Source of the DNA: Rhodospirillaceae bacterium
GTDB lineage: Bacteria > Pseudomonadota > Alphaproteobacteria > UBA8366 > Aestuariispiraceae
Assembly (NCBI GenBank): GCA_002709955.1
Contig: PAQY01000019.1
Coordinates: forward strand, 1 to 41,100
DNA: 41,100 nucleotides
Reading direction: 5' to 3'
The notes under the pieces are model-generated. The model had not been told where the DNA came from, searched no databases, and was given only the letters and a program-made list of their open reading frames with translations. Both the position numbers and the translations under genes were made by a program. Below, piece after piece: positions 9,196-18,738 of the stretch (position 1 is the stretch's first letter; each line of letters starts with the position of its first letter).

Positions 9196-9382
9196 TAAGA
9201 AAACCCTGACCGTGCGTCAGATCGGTAGCCCGATCCGTCGCCCCAAGGAACAGCGTGACACGCTGATTGGGCTGGGCCTGAACAAGATGGGCCGCACGCG
9301 GGTGTTGGAAGATACCCCGTCGGTGCGCGGAATGATCCGCAAGGTCCATCACATGGTGGAAATCGTCGAAGAGACCAAGTAA
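9188..9382 (+). CDS. rpmD: 50S ribosomal protein L30
   Basis: The product has 64 residues, beginning [19 protein letters not shown] and including [21 protein letters not shown]30 is a small peripheral protein of the 50S subunit. ATG 9188 lies within the end of rpsE, preceded by CAGGAGGCG, so translation is probably coupled. The 55 bases before rplO hold a small GC-rich inverted repeat (GGGG and CCCC arms near 9388-9400) that is not obviously functional. Confidence 0.96.
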   Translation: MADKKTLTVRQIGSPIRRPKEQRDTLIGLGLNKMGRTRVLEDTPSVRGMIRKVHHMVEIVEETK

Positions 9383-9437
9383 CGCCGGGGGCTGTCCCCA
9401 GCAACCGTCTTTTCGCAAGCGTTTGAGGATGCGTATC

Positions 9438-9977
9438 ATGAAACTCAACGAACTCGTCGACAACGAAGGGTCCCGCAAGGACCGCATGCGTGTTGGCCGT
9501 GGTGCCGGGTCCGGTAAGGGCAAAACCGGTGGTCGCGGTGTCAAGGGGCAGAAATCCCGCACGGGCGTGTCGATCAATGGTTTCGAAGGCGGGCAAATGC
9601 CGCTGTATCGGCGTCTGCCGAAACGCGGCTTTAACAATGTCAGCCGTAAGAACTTTGTCACCGTCAATATCGGTCGCATTCAGAAATGGGTCGATGATGG
9701 CAAGCTGGACATCAGCAAGACCGTCGATGCGGCGGCTCTGGTTGCGTCCGGTCTGTTGACCCAGTCCCGGGATGGCGTGCGCCTGTTGGGCAATGGTGAA
9801 TTGACCGCCAAGATCAATTTTGACATTGCTGGTGCGTCTAAAACTGCAATTGATGCGGTGGAAAAAGCCGGTGGCTCTGTCACTGTGCCGACCCCGGTTG
9901 TTAAGAAGGAAGGCAAGCGCGTCGCGCGTCGCAAGGATGCGGCGAAAAAACGCGAAGCGCGGCTTGCCGCAGAGTAA
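9438..9977 (+). CDS. rplO: 50S ribosomal protein L15
   Basis: L15 is a late 50S assembly protein with a long Gly/Arg-rich N-terminal extension, seen here as [20 protein letters not shown]. The product has 179 residues from ATG 9438. GAGGA at 9425-9429 fits that start better than the in-frame TTG 9423 or ATG 9429. The C-terminal portion after about residue 150 is a Lys/Arg/Ala-rich tail, longer than in E. coli L15 (144 residues). secY follows after 211 bases instead of the usual tight junction. Confidence 0.96.
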   Translation: MKLNELVDNEGSRKDRMRVGRGAGSGKGKTGGRGVKGQKSRTGVSINGFEGGQMPLYRRLPKRGFNNVSRKNFVTVNIGRIQKWVDDGKLDISKTVDAAALVASGLLTQSRDGVRLLGNGELTAKINFDIAGASKTAIDAVEKAGGSVTVPTPVVKKEGKRVARRKDAAKKREARLAAE

Positions 9978-10188
9978 GACTTCTGCTGGCCCGTTAGGGT
10001 CGGATGGTACCGCGCGGGTCGGGGCGATGAGACGAGATAAAGTCCTTTCGCCCCGCTCGCGCATTTCCTATATACGATGCTCGTATATACGGTATGTGTG
10101 TGCACACAGGGTGTCCCCAAAGGCTTCAGCCACCTGAAGAAATGGGATCGGCGCCCCGGTGATCAGAGGATGAGGACGGGACAGACCC
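9978..10188 (+). promoter_or_regulatory. rplO-secY spacer with a hairpin and two palindromes
   Basis: Three symmetric elements lie in this gene-free stretch of 211 bases. CGGGGCGA (10020-10027) pairs with TCGCCCCG (10048-10055). TATATACGA (10069-10077) and TCGTATATA (10081-10089) form a perfect 9-bp inverted repeat around TGC. TGTGTGCACACA is a perfect 12-bp palindrome at 10097-10108. The AT-rich repeat stands out in its GC-rich surroundings. Possible roles are an operator, a secondary promoter region for secY-adk, or mRNA hairpins. No consensus -35/-10 pair could be placed with confidence. The secY ribosome binding site lies in GAGGACGGG near 10172. Confidence 0.5.
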
Positions 10189-11541
10189 ATGGCATCAGCC
10201 GCGGAACAACTGGCAGCGAACTTCAATTTCAGCTCAATTGCGAAGGCGACAGAGCTTAAGCAGCGACTGTGGTTTACCCTTGGCGCACTGATCGTCTACC
10301 GGATTGGGACCTATATCCCGCTGCCCGGCATTGATCCCACCATCCTGAATGACATTTTTGAACAACAGCGCGGCGGCGTGCTGGATATGGTCAATGCCTT
10401 TGCCGGCGGGGCCATCGGGCGCATGGCAATTTTCGCGCTTGGTATTATGCCGTATATCTCTGCCTCCATTATCATGCAGTTGCTGACCGCTGTCTTTCCG
10501 ACGCTGGAGCAGTTGAAGAAAGAAGGCGAGACCGGCCGCAAGAAAATCAACCAATACACCCGCTATCTGACCGTCGTTCTGGCAGTGGTGCAGGGCTATG
10601 GGATTGCTGTTGGCCTTGAAGGGCTGCAAACCTCTACCGGGGCCAGTGCTGTCGTGGATCCGGGCATGTTCTTCCGGGCCTCTGCGGTTATCACCCTGGT
10701 GGGTGGGACCGTGTTTATGATGTGGCTGGGCGAACAGATCACCCAGCGGGGCGTTGGCAACGGTATTTCCTTGATTATCTTCTCCGGGATTGTGGCTGGT
10801 TTCCCTGCCGCCCTGGCTGCGACCTTTGAACTGGGCCGCAGCGGTCAGTTGTCCACCCCTCTGTTGTTGGGTGTACTGATCCTGGCGGTTGCCGTGATTG
10901 TGTTCATTGTTTTCGTGGAACGGGCCCAGCGGCGTATCCTGGTGCAATATCCCAAGCGCCAGGTTGGCAATAAGATGTTCGGTGGCGACAGCTCACACCT
11001 GCCGTTGAAGCTTAACACGGCGGGCGTTATTCCCCCGATTTTCGCCAGCTCTATCCTTTTGATGCCGTTGACGGTCGCCAATTTCTCTGGCCCGTCCAGC
11101 ACCGATGGCGGGATTCTGTCCTTCCTGACAGCCAATCTGGGTCATGGTCAGCCATTGTACCTGGCGCTGTATGTCACGATGATTGTGTTCTTTGCGTTTT
11201 TCTATACCGCGGTTGTTTTCAACCCTACCGACACCGCAGACAATCTGAAGCGCAATGGTGGTTTTGTTCCTGGGATTCGTCCTGGTAAGAACACTGCGGA
11301 TTATCTGGATTATGTCCTGACACGCCTGACGGTTATCGGCGCTGCCTATCTGGCGATTGTGTGTATCCTGCCAGAAATTCTGATCGCCCGGCTGTCTGTG
11401 CCATTCTATCTTGGCGGGACGACACTGTTGATTGTTGTCACGGTGACGATGGACACGGTAACCCAGATTCAAAGCCATCTGATCGCGCATCAGTATGAAG
11501 GACTGATCAAGAAGTCCAAGCTGCGGGGGAAAAAGCGATGA
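10189..11541 (+). CDS. secY: Protein translocase subunit SecY
   Basis: SecY is the channel of the SecYEG translocon in the inner membrane. The product has 450 residues, normal for alphaproteobacteria, with about ten membrane spans beginning at [20 protein letters not shown]. The first span is followed by the plug segment and [20 protein letters not shown]. Cytosolic loop signatures are [20 protein letters not shown] and [18 protein letters not shown]. It precedes adk with a four-base ATGA overlap, so the two are translationally coupled, as in most bacteria. Confidence 0.98.
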   Translation: MASAAEQLAANFNFSSIAKATELKQRLWFTLGALIVYRIGTYIPLPGIDPTILNDIFEQQRGGVLDMVNAFAGGAIGRMAIFALGIMPYISASIIMQLLTAVFPTLEQLKKEGETGRKKINQYTRYLTVVLAVVQGYGIAVGLEGLQTSTGASAVVDPGMFFRASAVITLVGGTVFMMWLGEQITQRGVGNGISLIIFSGIVAGFPAALAATFELGRSGQLSTPLLLGVLILAVAVIVFIVFVERAQRRILVQYPKRQVGNKMFGGDSSHLPLKLNTAGVIPPIFASSILLMPLTVANFSGPSSTDGGILSFLTANLGHGQPLYLALYVTMIVFFAFFYTAVVFNPTDTADNLKRNGGFVPGIRPGKNTADYLDYVLTRLTVIGAAYLAIVCILPEILIARLSVPFYLGGTTLLIVVTVTMDTVTQIQSHLIAHQYEGLIKKSKLRGKKR

Positions 11542-12182
11542 ACATCATTCTGCTGGGTCCGCCCGGCGCAGGGAAGGGCACCCAGGCGAAGCGTCTGGAA
11601 GAATCGCGCGGGATGGTTCAGTTATCCACTGGTGATATGTTGCGCGCCGAAGTCCAAAGCGAAAGCACCCTGGGCAAGGAAGCAAAGGCTGTGATGGATG
11701 CGGGCAAATTGGTGTCCGATGCTTTGGTGATTGGCATCATCGGCAATCGCATCGACCAGCCGGACTGTAAGAATGGTTTTATCCTGGACGGTTTCCCGCG
11801 CACTGTTGCGCAGGCCGAAGCCCTGGACGGGATGCTGGAAGAAAAAGGCATGACCCTGGATGCGGTCATCGAAATGAAGGTTGATGACGCTGCCCTGACA
11901 GAGCGGATCACCGGACGGTATACCTGTGGGACCTGTGGTCAGGGATATCACGACACATTTCATAAGCCGGCCAAGGCTGGCATATGTGATAAATGCGGCG
12001 GGACAGAGTTTAAGCGTCGCGCCGATGATAATGCGGAAACTGTGACCTCACGGCTGGAAGCATATCACGCACAGACGGCACCAATCCTGCCGTATTATGC
12101 GGATCGGGGTATGCTGAAATCCGTGGATGGCATGGCCGATATGGATGAAGTGACCCGTCAAATTGAAAAGGTTCTCGGCTGA
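11538..12182 (+). CDS. adk: Adenylate kinase with zinc-type LID
   Basis: The enzyme interconverts AMP + ATP and 2 ADP in the cytosol. The product has 214 residues, the long form. The P-loop [14 protein letters not shown] is near residue 7, and the AMP-binding region includes [10 protein letters not shown] and [12 protein letters not shown]. The LID carries a Cys4 site, with [10 protein letters not shown] followed by CDKCGG, so it probably binds a structural zinc, as known for several Gram-positive and some alphaproteobacterial enzymes. The start overlaps the secY stop. Confidence 0.98.
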   Translation: MNIILLGPPGAGKGTQAKRLEESRGMVQLSTGDMLRAEVQSESTLGKEAKAVMDAGKLVSDALVIGIIGNRIDQPDCKNGFILDGFPRTVAQAEALDGMLEEKGMTLDAVIEMKVDDAALTERITGRYTCGTCGQGYHDTFHKPAKAGICDKCGGTEFKRRADDNAETVTSRLEAYHAQTAPILPYYADRGMLKSVDGMADMDEVTRQIEKVLG

Positions 12183-12250
12183 CGTCGATATCCTTGTCAT
12201 GATGGTGTAAGAAAAACTGAAACTCTGGATGTTTTCAGGGTGGTGGTGCG

Positions 12251-12278
12251 TTGACAAGCGGGCGGTTTTCCCTATACT
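12251..12278 (+). promoter_or_regulatory. Sigma70-type promoter of the alpha operon
   Basis: TTGACA (12251-12256) and TATACT (12273-12278) are separated by 16 bases. The first is a perfect -35 hexamer and the second differs from the -10 consensus at one position. It lies in the 311-base gap between adk and rpsM and points at rpsM-rpsK-rpoA-rplQ. Transcription would start near 12285, leaving a leader of about 210 nt. It is the best promoter match I found in the window. Confidence 0.8.
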
Positions 12279-12284
12279 CCGCGC

Positions 12285-12493
12285 GCTTTACTGGGTGACT
12301 GTCCAGAAGCGCTTGAAATATAAGCGACTTCGCGAGTCAGGCCATGCAGTTGAATCGAATTTAGGACCGATAGGGTCCAGGCAGATCACGACGAGGACTG
12401 AATTCAGTCCAAAAAAATGATCTGATCGTAATCTGAGTTGATCGATGGAGACGTCGCAGACGTCTCCTAAACACGTTTGAAGGAGTACGCGAC
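12285..12493 (+). ncRNA. Structured 5' leader of rpsM operon
   Basis: The predicted leader contains a series of hairpins. GAAGCGCTT (12306-12314) pairs with AAGCG-A-CTTC (12322-12331), enclosed by TGACT (12296-12300) and AGTCA (12335-12339). GGACC (12364-12368) pairs with GGTCC (12374-12378). GGACTG (12395-12400) pairs with CAGTCC (12405-12410), followed by seven A. GGAGACGTC (12447-12455) pairs with GACGTCTCC (12459-12467), 12 bases before the ribosome binding site AAGGAG (12480-12485). Such a layout fits autogenous control by a ribosomal protein. The operon lacks rpsD, so the S4 mechanism of E. coli is not a given. It is a candidate only. Confidence 0.55.
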
Positions 12494-12862
12494 GTGGCAC
12501 GTATCGCCGGCGTTAACATCCCGACCAACAAGCGAGTGCTGGTCGCGCTGACTTACATTACCGGCATTGGCCCGGCAAAATCCGTTGAGATTTTGGGCAA
12601 ATGCACCATCGACCCCACCAAGCGCGTGAACGAGCTGGGGGAAGATGAACTGGCCCGGATCCGTGAAGTGATTGATCGGGACTATACGGTTGAGGGTGAC
12701 CTGCGCCGTGAAGTCGCGATGAACATCAAGCGTCTGATGGATCTTGGTTGCTATCGCGGCCTGCGTCATCGCAAGGGTCTGCCGGTTCGGGGTCAGCGTA
12801 CCCACACGAATGCGCGCACCCGCAAGGGCCCTGCCCGCGCGATCGCTGGTAAGAAGAAGTAA
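12494..12862 (+). CDS. rpsM: 30S ribosomal protein S13
   Basis: S13 lies in the 30S head and contacts tRNA and the 50S subunit. The product has 122 residues. It uses a GTG start (12494) behind AAGGAG with an 8-base spacer. The sequence reads [20 protein letters not shown] and ends with the basic tail [20 protein letters not shown]. It is the first gene of the alpha operon. A small hairpin, CTGCC-AGTT-GGCAG at 12869-12882, follows its stop codon. Confidence 0.97.
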   Translation: MARIAGVNIPTNKRVLVALTYITGIGPAKSVEILGKCTIDPTKRVNELGEDELARIREVIDRDYTVEGDLRREVAMNIKRLMDLGCYRGLRHRKGLPVRGQRTHTNARTRKGPARAIAGKKK

Positions 12863-12935
12863 TACGGTCTGCCAGTTGGCAGGGCGGCGCGGGGCATTTC
12901 TGTACCCGCGTGCGAAATGAAGGACGGAATAGACT

Positions 12936-13322
12936 ATGGCTAAGGCTCCGGTTCGTAAGCGTAAAGAGCGGAAGAATATCGCAGCGGGCATCGCCCATGT
13001 GAATTCGACGTTCAACAATACGATGATCACCATCACCGATGTGCAGGGAAATACGATTTCCTGGTCGTCCGCAGGCTCCAAGGGCTTCAAGGGCAGTCGG
13101 AAATCCACCCCTTTCGCGGCACAGATGGCGGCGGAAGATGCGGGTGCCAAGGCACAGGACCACGGGGTCAAGACCCTGGAAGTCAATGTGAAGGGTCCAG
13201 GTTCAGGGCGTGAATCAGCGCTGCGCGCGCTGCAGTCCGTTGGGTTCCAGATTACCGGTATCCGCGACGTCACCCCCATTCCCCACAATGGTTGCCGTCC
13301 GCGCAAGCGTCGTCGGGTTTAA
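12936..13322 (+). CDS. rpsK: 30S ribosomal protein S11
   Basis: S11 forms part of the 30S platform near the E-site codon. The product has 128 residues: the basic start [20 protein letters not shown], the motif [20 protein letters not shown], and the C-terminal signature [20 protein letters not shown] 12936 follows AAGGACGGAATAGACT. Downstream comes an intergenic region of 125 bases with a terminator-like structure before rpoA. Confidence 0.97.
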   Translation: MAKAPVRKRKERKNIAAGIAHVNSTFNNTMITITDVQGNTISWSSAGSKGFKGSRKSTPFAAQMAAEDAGAKAQDHGVKTLEVNVKGPGSGRESALRALQSVGFQITGIRDVTPIPHNGCRPRKRRRV

Positions 13323-13338
13323 TTCTTCGGCTTGCGAT

Positions 13339-13361
13339 CCCATCCCTGATTTTGGGATGGG
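13339..13361 (+). promoter_or_regulatory. Hairpin after rpsK
   Basis: CCCATCCC (13339-13346) and GGGATGGG (13354-13361) form a perfect 8-bp stem with a 7-nt loop, 17 bases after the rpsK stop. No T-run follows, so on its own it is not an intrinsic terminator. It could protect the 3' end of the rpsM-rpsK message or pause RNA polymerase before the second structure at 13371. Confidence 0.5.
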
Positions 13362-13370
13362 GCGCGCCGC

Positions 13371-13421
13371 GATCCCGCCAATGATCTGATTAGATCATTA
13401 TACCGGGCAGGATCCTTTTTT
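13371..13421 (+). terminator. Terminator-like attenuator between rpsK and rpoA
   Basis: GATCC-C-GCC (13371-13379) pairs with GGC-A-GGATC (13406-13414), with one C/A mismatch. Nested inside is the perfect stem AATGATCT (13380-13387) with AGATCATT (13392-13399). The outer stem is followed by C and six T (13416-13421). This has the layout of an intrinsic terminator with a 6-nt bulge on one side, placed 27 bases before the rpoA start. Partial termination here could set the ratio of RNA polymerase alpha subunit to ribosomal proteins. Structure seen, function inferred. Confidence 0.55.
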
Positions 13422-13447
13422 ACTTTAGCTGTGAGGCGAGAACCAAC

Positions 13448-14482
13448 ATGAATGATGTTACCGCGAACGCCCAGAAGAACTGGCAAGCCCTGATTAAGCC
13501 GAAGAAGCTGGAAATCGCCTCGGGCTATGATGCCCGTCGCATCGCGACTGTTGTTGCTGAACCGCTCGAGCGTGGTTTTGGCCTGACGTTGGGGAATGCC
13601 CTGCGTCGCGTGCTGCTCAGCTCTCTGCAGGGCGCTGCGGTCACCGCGATCCAGATCGATGGCGTGTTGCACGAATTCTCCTCGATCCAGGGTGTGCGGG
13701 AAGATGTCACCGACATCGTTTTGAATGTGAAGGCTCTGGCGCTGCGTATGCACGGCGAAGGCCCGAAGAAGATGCGCCTGTCCTGTGAAGGTCCTTGTGA
13801 AGTGACCGCTGGCATGATCGAAACCGGCCATGACATCGAAGTCATGAACCCCGACCTGCCGCTCTGCACGCTGGACAGCGGTGCGTCGCTGAATATTGAA
13901 TTTACCGTTGAAAATGGTATGGGCTATGTGCCTGCGACCCAGAACCGTCCGGAAGATGCGCCAATCGGCCTGATCCCGGTCGACTCCGTGTTCAGCCCGG
14001 TGCGCAAGGTATCCTACAAGGTGGAAAACACCCGCGTTGGTCAGGTCACCGACTATGACAAGCTGTCCATGTCGCTGGAAACCAATGGCGCGGTCACCCC
14101 GGATGATGCTGTCGCCCTGGCCGCCCGCGTGTTGCAGGATCAACTTCAGGTCTTCATCAACTTTGAAGAGCCTGAAATCCGCACCGAAGAAGATCGCCCG
14201 TCGGAACTGCCGTTCAACAAGAACATGTTGCGCAAGGTCGACGAGTTGGAATTGTCGGTTCGCTCTGCCAACTGCCTGAAGAACGACAACATCGTCTATA
14301 TCGGAGATCTGGTTCAGAAGACGGAATCGGAAATGCTCCGGACCCCGAATTTCGGTCGCAAGTCGCTGAACGAAATCAAGGAAGTGCTGGGCCAGATGGG
14401 TCTGTCACTGGGTATGGAAATCAACAATTGGCCGCCTGAGAATATCGAAGACCTGGCCAAAAAGCTGGAAGAGCCCTTCTAA
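13448..14482 (+). CDS. rpoA: RNA polymerase alpha subunit
   Basis: Two alpha subunits start assembly of RNA polymerase; the C-terminal domain binds UP elements and activators. The product has 344 residues. The N-terminal domain contains [20 protein letters not shown] and a dimerisation region. The C-terminal domain shows [17 protein letters not shown] and [23 protein letters not shown] 13448 follows GAGGCGAGAACCAAC. It lies 125 bases behind rpsK and beyond a terminator-like hairpin. A second promoter upstream was not evident. Confidence 0.98.
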   Translation: MNDVTANAQKNWQALIKPKKLEIASGYDARRIATVVAEPLERGFGLTLGNALRRVLLSSLQGAAVTAIQIDGVLHEFSSIQGVREDVTDIVLNVKALALRMHGEGPKKMRLSCEGPCEVTAGMIETGHDIEVMNPDLPLCTLDSGASLNIEFTVENGMGYVPATQNRPEDAPIGLIPVDSVFSPVRKVSYKVENTRVGQVTDYDKLSMSLETNGAVTPDDAVALAARVLQDQLQVFINFEEPEIRTEEDRPSELPFNKNMLRKVDELELSVRSANCLKNDNIVYIGDLVQKTESEMLRTPNFGRKSLNEIKEVLGQMGLSLGMEINNWPPENIEDLAKKLEEPF

Positions 14483-14523
14483 GAAGGATTTTTCAGCGCC
14501 ACTGCGTACCGCGTTCAAGTCCC

Positions 14524-14553
14524 CCGTCGGCTGTAGCCTAGAGCGACCGGCGG
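14524..14553 (+). promoter_or_regulatory. Hairpin in rpoA-rplQ spacer
   Basis: CCGTCGG (14524-14530) and CCGGCGG (14547-14553) can form a 7-bp RNA stem with one G-U pair and a 16-nt loop. It lies 41 bases before the rplQ start, in a spacer of 112 bases. There is no T-run. It might modulate rplQ translation or mRNA stability, but the evidence is only the pairing. Confidence 0.35.
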
Positions 14554-14594
14554 AGACGCACCCGAAACCATTGTTATTTTAAAGGACGAAAGCC

Positions 14595-15011
14595 ATGCGG
14601 CACCTGAAAGACGGACGGAAACTTAATCGGACAGCCGAACACCGCAAAGCGATGTTCGCCAATATGTCTAATGCCCTGATCAAACACGAGCAGATCGTGA
14701 CCACGCTGCCGAAAGCCAAAGAGCTGAAGCGCGTTGCTGAAAAGCTGATCACGCTTGGCAAAAAGGGTGGCCTGCATCGCCGCCGCCAGGCCTATTCGCA
14801 ACTGCGCGATGAAACCATGGTCAAGAAGCTGTTCGACGTGCTGGGCCCGCGCTATGAAGCGCGCCCGGGCGGGTACACCCGCGTTCTGAAGGCCGGTTTC
14901 CGCTATGGCGATAATGCGCCGATGGCTGTGATCGAACTGGTTGAACGCGACGAATTGGCCAAGGGTCAGGACAGCGGTCCTGTGGCTGAAAAGGTCGAAA
15001 CCGAAGAATAA
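14595..15011 (+). CDS. rplQ: 50S ribosomal protein L17
   Basis: L17 lies near the tunnel exit on the 50S surface. The product has 138 residues, starting [20 protein letters not shown]. The typical motifs [20 protein letters not shown] and [20 protein letters not shown] are present. The last 20 residues form an acidic tail. ATG 14595 follows AAAGGACGAAAGCC. It is the final gene of the alpha operon and is followed by a strong terminator. Confidence 0.97.
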   Translation: MRHLKDGRKLNRTAEHRKAMFANMSNALIKHEQIVTTLPKAKELKRVAEKLITLGKKGGLHRRRQAYSQLRDETMVKKLFDVLGPRYEARPGGYTRVLKAGFRYGDNAPMAVIELVERDELAKGQDSGPVAEKVETEE

Positions 15012-15036
15012 GGCGCAAGCCACAGAATAGAGGTAA

Positions 15037-15070
15037 GGGCGGTTCCGAAATCGGGCCGCCCTTTTTCTTT
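15037..15070 (+). terminator. Intrinsic terminator of the alpha operon
   Basis: GGGCGG (15037-15042) pairs with CCGCCC (15056-15061). An inner stem CCGA/TCGG closes most of the loop. The T-rich run TTTTTCTTT follows at 15062-15070. It lies 25 bases after the rplQ stop and separates the ribosomal cluster from the protease gene. Confidence 0.85.
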
Positions 15071-15153
15071 GGGCTGTTTGTGTCGGGGGACTGGTCCAGG
15101 AAGGATTGTCGCAATGCCTTCCCAAACCCTGATGGAATGCTTAGATTACCGCC

Positions 15154-16578
15154 ATGCGAGATACATCTATGAAAATCATTCCCCGCCTTGCTTTGCTCTT
15201 CGGACTATTGGTCTTCCCTCAGGGGGCCAGCGCCGAAACCACACCTGTCATTCCGCAATCAGCGCAACAGGTGCGCCTTAGTTATGCGCCCTTAGTGGAT
15301 GCCGTGGCCCCGGCGGTTGTGAATATTTACACCCGAAAGACAGTGGCCGCCCGGGGACCGCAAAGTCCCCTGTTCAGCGACCCCTTCTTTCAGCGGTTTT
15401 TTGGCAATGCCTTTCCTGGCACCCAACAACGCCGCCAGGAAAACTCCCTGGGGTCAGGCGTCATCGTTTCCGAGTCTGGACTGGTGGTGACAAACCATCA
15501 TGTGATCGCCGATGCGGATGATATTCAGGTAATCCTGAGGGATCGGCGCGAATTTAAGGCAACAGTGCTGGTATCGGATGAGCGCACGGATCTGTCGGTC
15601 CTGCAATTGGTCGATGTAAAAGGCGCCTTGCCCGTTGGCAGGCTGGGGGATTCCGATGCCGTTGCGGTTGGCGATCTGGTGCTGGCGATTGGCAATCCCT
15701 TCGGGGTCGGTCAGACGGTGACCAGTGGAATTGTGTCGGGTCTGGCGCGAACATCGCTGGATATCTCAGACTATCAATCCTTCATCCAGACCGATGCCGC
15801 GATCAATCCCGGCAATTCCGGGGGCGCATTGGTTGCGATGGATGGGTCGATCATTGGCATCAATACCGCGATTTTCTCCAAGACGGGCGGGTCTCAGGGT
15901 ATCGGATTTGCCATCCCGTCGATCATGGTCCAGGCCATTTTGAACAGCGCCACATCCGGCACGCCCTTGTTGCGCCCCTGGCTGGGTTTTGACAGCAAGG
16001 TGGTGGATTGGGATATCGCCAATGCCTTGGGGATGGATGTCCCCCATGGCCTGATCGTCGAACATGTACGCCAGAATGGTCCTGCTGACCTGGCCGGCCT
16101 GAAATCGGGTGATATCATCCTCAGTGCCGATGGAAAGATTATTGAGGATGCCCAGAACCTGCGCTTTCGGGCCGCAACAAAAGGCGTTGGCCAGACTGTA
16201 AAATTGGAATTCCTGCGGGATGGGACCGCCATGGAAACAGACTTCGTGTTGCAGGTTCCACCAGAAGACCCCCCGAAAGACCCGGTCGTGGTGCGAAACA
16301 ATGCCCCCTTTGCAGGCACGGTTTTTGTTAATCTGTCGCCTGCCCTGACGGAGGAATTGAATCTGCGGCTGGATCGGTCTGGTGTGATGGTAATGGAAGT
16401 CGCCCGCGGATCGCCTGCCGCGCGGATGGGGTTACGCCCTGGGGATTTGCTGAAGTCTGTGAATGACTATGAAATCAAGCTGACGGAAGACATACGCGAC
16501 GTCTTGTCTGATCCGCCCAGAACCTGGCGCATGGTTTTTGATCGCAACGGGGAAACCCGAACCATCGAAGCCCGGTGA
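15154..16578 (+). CDS. Do/HtrA-family periplasmic serine protease
   Basis: DegP/HtrA-type proteases degrade or refold damaged envelope proteins. The product has 474 residues. An N-terminal signal peptide (MKIIPRLALLFGLLVF, cleavage after GASA near residue 27) sends it to the periplasm. The trypsin-fold domain carries His116 (NHHVI), Asp146 (RTDLSVLQ) and Ser222 (GNSGGAL). Two PDZ domains follow, from about residues 280 and 385. Start 15154 is uncertain: ATG 15169 begins directly at the signal peptide, and neither has a strong ribosome binding site. rarA starts four bases after the stop. Which paralogue (DegP, DegQ or MucD) it is cannot be decided here. Confidence 0.93.
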   Translation: MRDTSMKIIPRLALLFGLLVFPQGASAETTPVIPQSAQQVRLSYAPLVDAVAPAVVNIYTRKTVAARGPQSPLFSDPFFQRFFGNAFPGTQQRRQENSLGSGVIVSESGLVVTNHHVIADADDIQVILRDRREFKATVLVSDERTDLSVLQLVDVKGALPVGRLGDSDAVAVGDLVLAIGNPFGVGQTVTSGIVSGLARTSLDISDYQSFIQTDAAINPGNSGGALVAMDGSIIGINTAIFSKTGGSQGIGFAIPSIMVQAILNSATSGTPLLRPWLGFDSKVVDWDIANALGMDVPHGLIVEHVRQNGPADLAGLKSGDIILSADGKIIEDAQNLRFRAATKGVGQTVKLEFLRDGTAMETDFVLQVPPEDPPKDPVVVRNNAPFAGTVFVNLSPALTEELNLRLDRSGVMVMEVARGSPAARMGLRPGDLLKSVNDYEIKLTEDIRDVLSDPPRTWRMVFDRNGETRTIEAR

Positions 16579-16582
16579 CGCG

Positions 16583-17923
16583 ATGGCAACGCCGCCCCCC
16601 GGAGTGTCAGGTGGTGGAGTGTCTGGTGGTCTGTTTGAAGCGGACGCCCCCCGCCCGTTGGCGGATCGGTTGCGCCCAAAGGATCTGACGGAAGTCTATG
16701 GCCAGGATCACCTGATCGGGCCCCAGGGCAGCCTGCGCCGGATGCTGGATAACAAACGGCTGACATCCATGATTTTGTGGGGGGGGCCGGGCTGTGGCAA
16801 GACCACATTGGCGCGATTGATCGCGGAAGGCAGCGGATTGGTGTTCGAGCCCCTGTCGGCTGTTTTTTCCGGTGTGGCGGATTTGCGCAAGGTCTTTGAT
16901 CGCGCCCTGTCCCGTCGCCAGGGCGGGCAGGGGACATTGCTATTCGTCGATGAAATCCATCGCTTCAATCGCGCGCAGCAGGATGGATTCCTGCCGGTGG
17001 TGGAAGACGGCACCATCATTCTGATCGGGGCGACGACGGAAAACCCCAGCTTTGAATTGAATGCCGCGCTGTTGTCGCGGTGTCAGGTCTTTATCCTGAA
17101 CCGTTTGGATGAGGCTGCGATGCGCGAAATGCTGCTGCGGGCGGAGGAAACAGAGGCACGCAGCCTGCCCGTTGATGAGGAGGCCCGCACAGCCCTGATT
17201 GCCATGGCAGATGGGGATGGCCGGTATCTTCTGAACATGGCCGAAGCGTTGTTTGCCCTGGGCACCACGGAAAAGCTGACCCCGAAAGGCCTGGCCGGTG
17301 TGGTTCAGAAACGCCTGCCGGTCTATGACAAGCATCAAGACAGCCATTTCAACCTGATCAGCGCCTTGCATAAATCCTTGCGCGGGTCTGATTGTGACGG
17401 GGCCTTGTACTGGTTTGCGCGCATATTGGAAGGCGGCGAAGACCCGCTGTATGTCGCGCGGCGATTGGCCCGGTTTGCCTACGAAGATATCGGTCTTGCT
17501 GATCCCCAGGCGGCTCATCAGGCCTTAATGGCTTGGGACACCTATGAACGGTTGGGCAGCCCGGAAGGGGAACTGGCCCTGGCACAGGCCGTGATCTATC
17601 TGGCGACGGCACCGAAGTCGAATGCCGCCTATACCGCCTTTAAGGCAGCGCGGCGCACGGCGAAAGAAACCGGGTCCCTGATGCCGCCCAAACACATCCT
17701 GAATGCCCCGACATCCATGATGAAGGATCAGGGCTATGGCAAAGGCTATGCCTATGATCATGACGCCCCGGATGGGTTTTCCGGCCAGAATTATTTTCCA
17801 GAATCCATGTCGCGGGTTTCCCTGTATCAACCGGTAGAGCGGGGTTTTGAACGGGAAATCAAGAAGCGTTTGGAATATTGGGATGGCCTTCGGCGCAAAC
17901 GCCGCGAAACAGATACAGATTAG
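16583..17923 (+). CDS. rarA: Replication-associated recombination ATPase RarA
   Basis: RarA (MgsA) is a clamp-loader-like AAA+ ATPase that acts at stalled replication forks with SSB. The product has 446 residues. The start of the core is [20 protein letters not shown]. Walker A is GGPGCGKTT with Lys73, Walker B is [11 protein letters not shown], and sensor 1 is [14 protein letters not shown]. The C-terminal tetramerisation part contains [21 protein letters not shown] 16583 was chosen because the TTG upstream at 16538 lies deep inside the protease gene. A four-base gap suggests an operon with the protease. Confidence 0.96.
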   Translation: MATPPPGVSGGGVSGGLFEADAPRPLADRLRPKDLTEVYGQDHLIGPQGSLRRMLDNKRLTSMILWGGPGCGKTTLARLIAEGSGLVFEPLSAVFSGVADLRKVFDRALSRRQGGQGTLLFVDEIHRFNRAQQDGFLPVVEDGTIILIGATTENPSFELNAALLSRCQVFILNRLDEAAMREMLLRAEETEARSLPVDEEARTALIAMADGDGRYLLNMAEALFALGTTEKLTPKGLAGVVQKRLPVYDKHQDSHFNLISALHKSLRGSDCDGALYWFARILEGGEDPLYVARRLARFAYEDIGLADPQAAHQALMAWDTYERLGSPEGELALAQAVIYLATAPKSNAAYTAFKAARRTAKETGSLMPPKHILNAPTSMMKDQGYGKGYAYDHDAPDGFSGQNYFPESMSRVSLYQPVERGFEREIKKRLEYWDGLRRKRRETDTD

Positions 17924-17934
17924 GGGGTCCTGAC

Positions 17935-18678
17935 ATGGAAGAGATACTCACATTGGCTGCCAGTCCAGCGGCGTGGATTGCGCTGTTGACCTTGATTGTG
18001 ATGGAAGTCGTGCTGGGAATCGACAATCTGGTCTTTGTTTCCATCCTGACCAATAAATTGCCAGAGAAAGACAGGGCCCGCGCCCGCACGATCGGAATCG
18101 GCGGGGCGCTGATCATGCGCCTGTTGTTGCTGAGCCTGCTATTCGTGCTGGTCGGGTTGACCGACCCGATATTCGCTGTTTTCGGGGAAGAGTTTTCCTG
18201 GCGGGATATCATCCTGATTGCGGGTGGATTGTTCCTGGTCTGGAAGGCCACAACGGAAATTCACCATTCCGTTGACCCGGATGTGGAAAAGGAAGTCGAC
18301 CCCAAACGCGCTGTTGTGGTGAATTTCGGCCTTACCATTGTGCAAATTCTGGCCCTGGATCTGGTTTTCTCCCTGGACAGCATCCTGACCGCAGTGGGCA
18401 TGACGCCGCATCTGCCCATCATGATTTGTGCCGTCGTTGTCTCGGTCATTTTGATGTTGGTCGCCAGTGGTCCCCTGGCGCGGTTTATTGAACAGAACCC
18501 AACCGTCGTCATGCTGGCGCTAGGCTTCCTGTTGATGATCGGCATGTTGTTGATCGCAGACGGCTTTGGCGTTCACGTGCCAAAAGGCTATGTCTATGCA
18601 GCAATGGCATTTTCCGGCGCGGTTGAGGCATTGAACATGCTGGCCAGACGCGCGCGCAGGCGAAAAGAGGGTCTGTGA
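17935..18678 (+). CDS. TerC-family integral membrane protein
   Basis: The product has 247 residues and about seven membrane spans. The acidic membrane motifs [15 protein letters not shown] (near residue 24) and [17 protein letters not shown] are the family's metal-linked signatures. TerC/Alx-type proteins export manganese or help load metal into secreted proteins, but the substrate here is unknown. ATG 17935 follows the rarA stop by 11 bases with AGGGGGT as the ribosome binding site. A yybP-ykoY riboswitch is not possible in so short a gap. The last 12 residues are basic and cytosolic. Confidence 0.9.
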   Translation: MEEILTLAASPAAWIALLTLIVMEVVLGIDNLVFVSILTNKLPEKDRARARTIGIGGALIMRLLLLSLLFVLVGLTDPIFAVFGEEFSWRDIILIAGGLFLVWKATTEIHHSVDPDVEKEVDPKRAVVVNFGLTIVQILALDLVFSLDSILTAVGMTPHLPIMICAVVVSVILMLVASGPLARFIEQNPTVVMLALGFLLMIGMLLIADGFGVHVPKGYVYAAMAFSGAVEALNMLARRARRRKEGL

Positions 18679-18738
18679 GGATTTACATGCTGGTTCAGGC
18701 CCTTGCATCTGATTGACGGAAACAGCATAACGTAGCCT

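Noticed and set aside
9978-10188. Possible rpmJ (L36) gene in the rplO-secY spacer
   Set aside because: No frame encodes an L36-like protein; rpmJ is usually elsewhere in alphaproteobacteria.
18679-18738. Possible fluoride riboswitch before crcB
   Set aside because: The 60-base gap is short and does not show the conserved pseudoknot elements of the fluoride aptamer.
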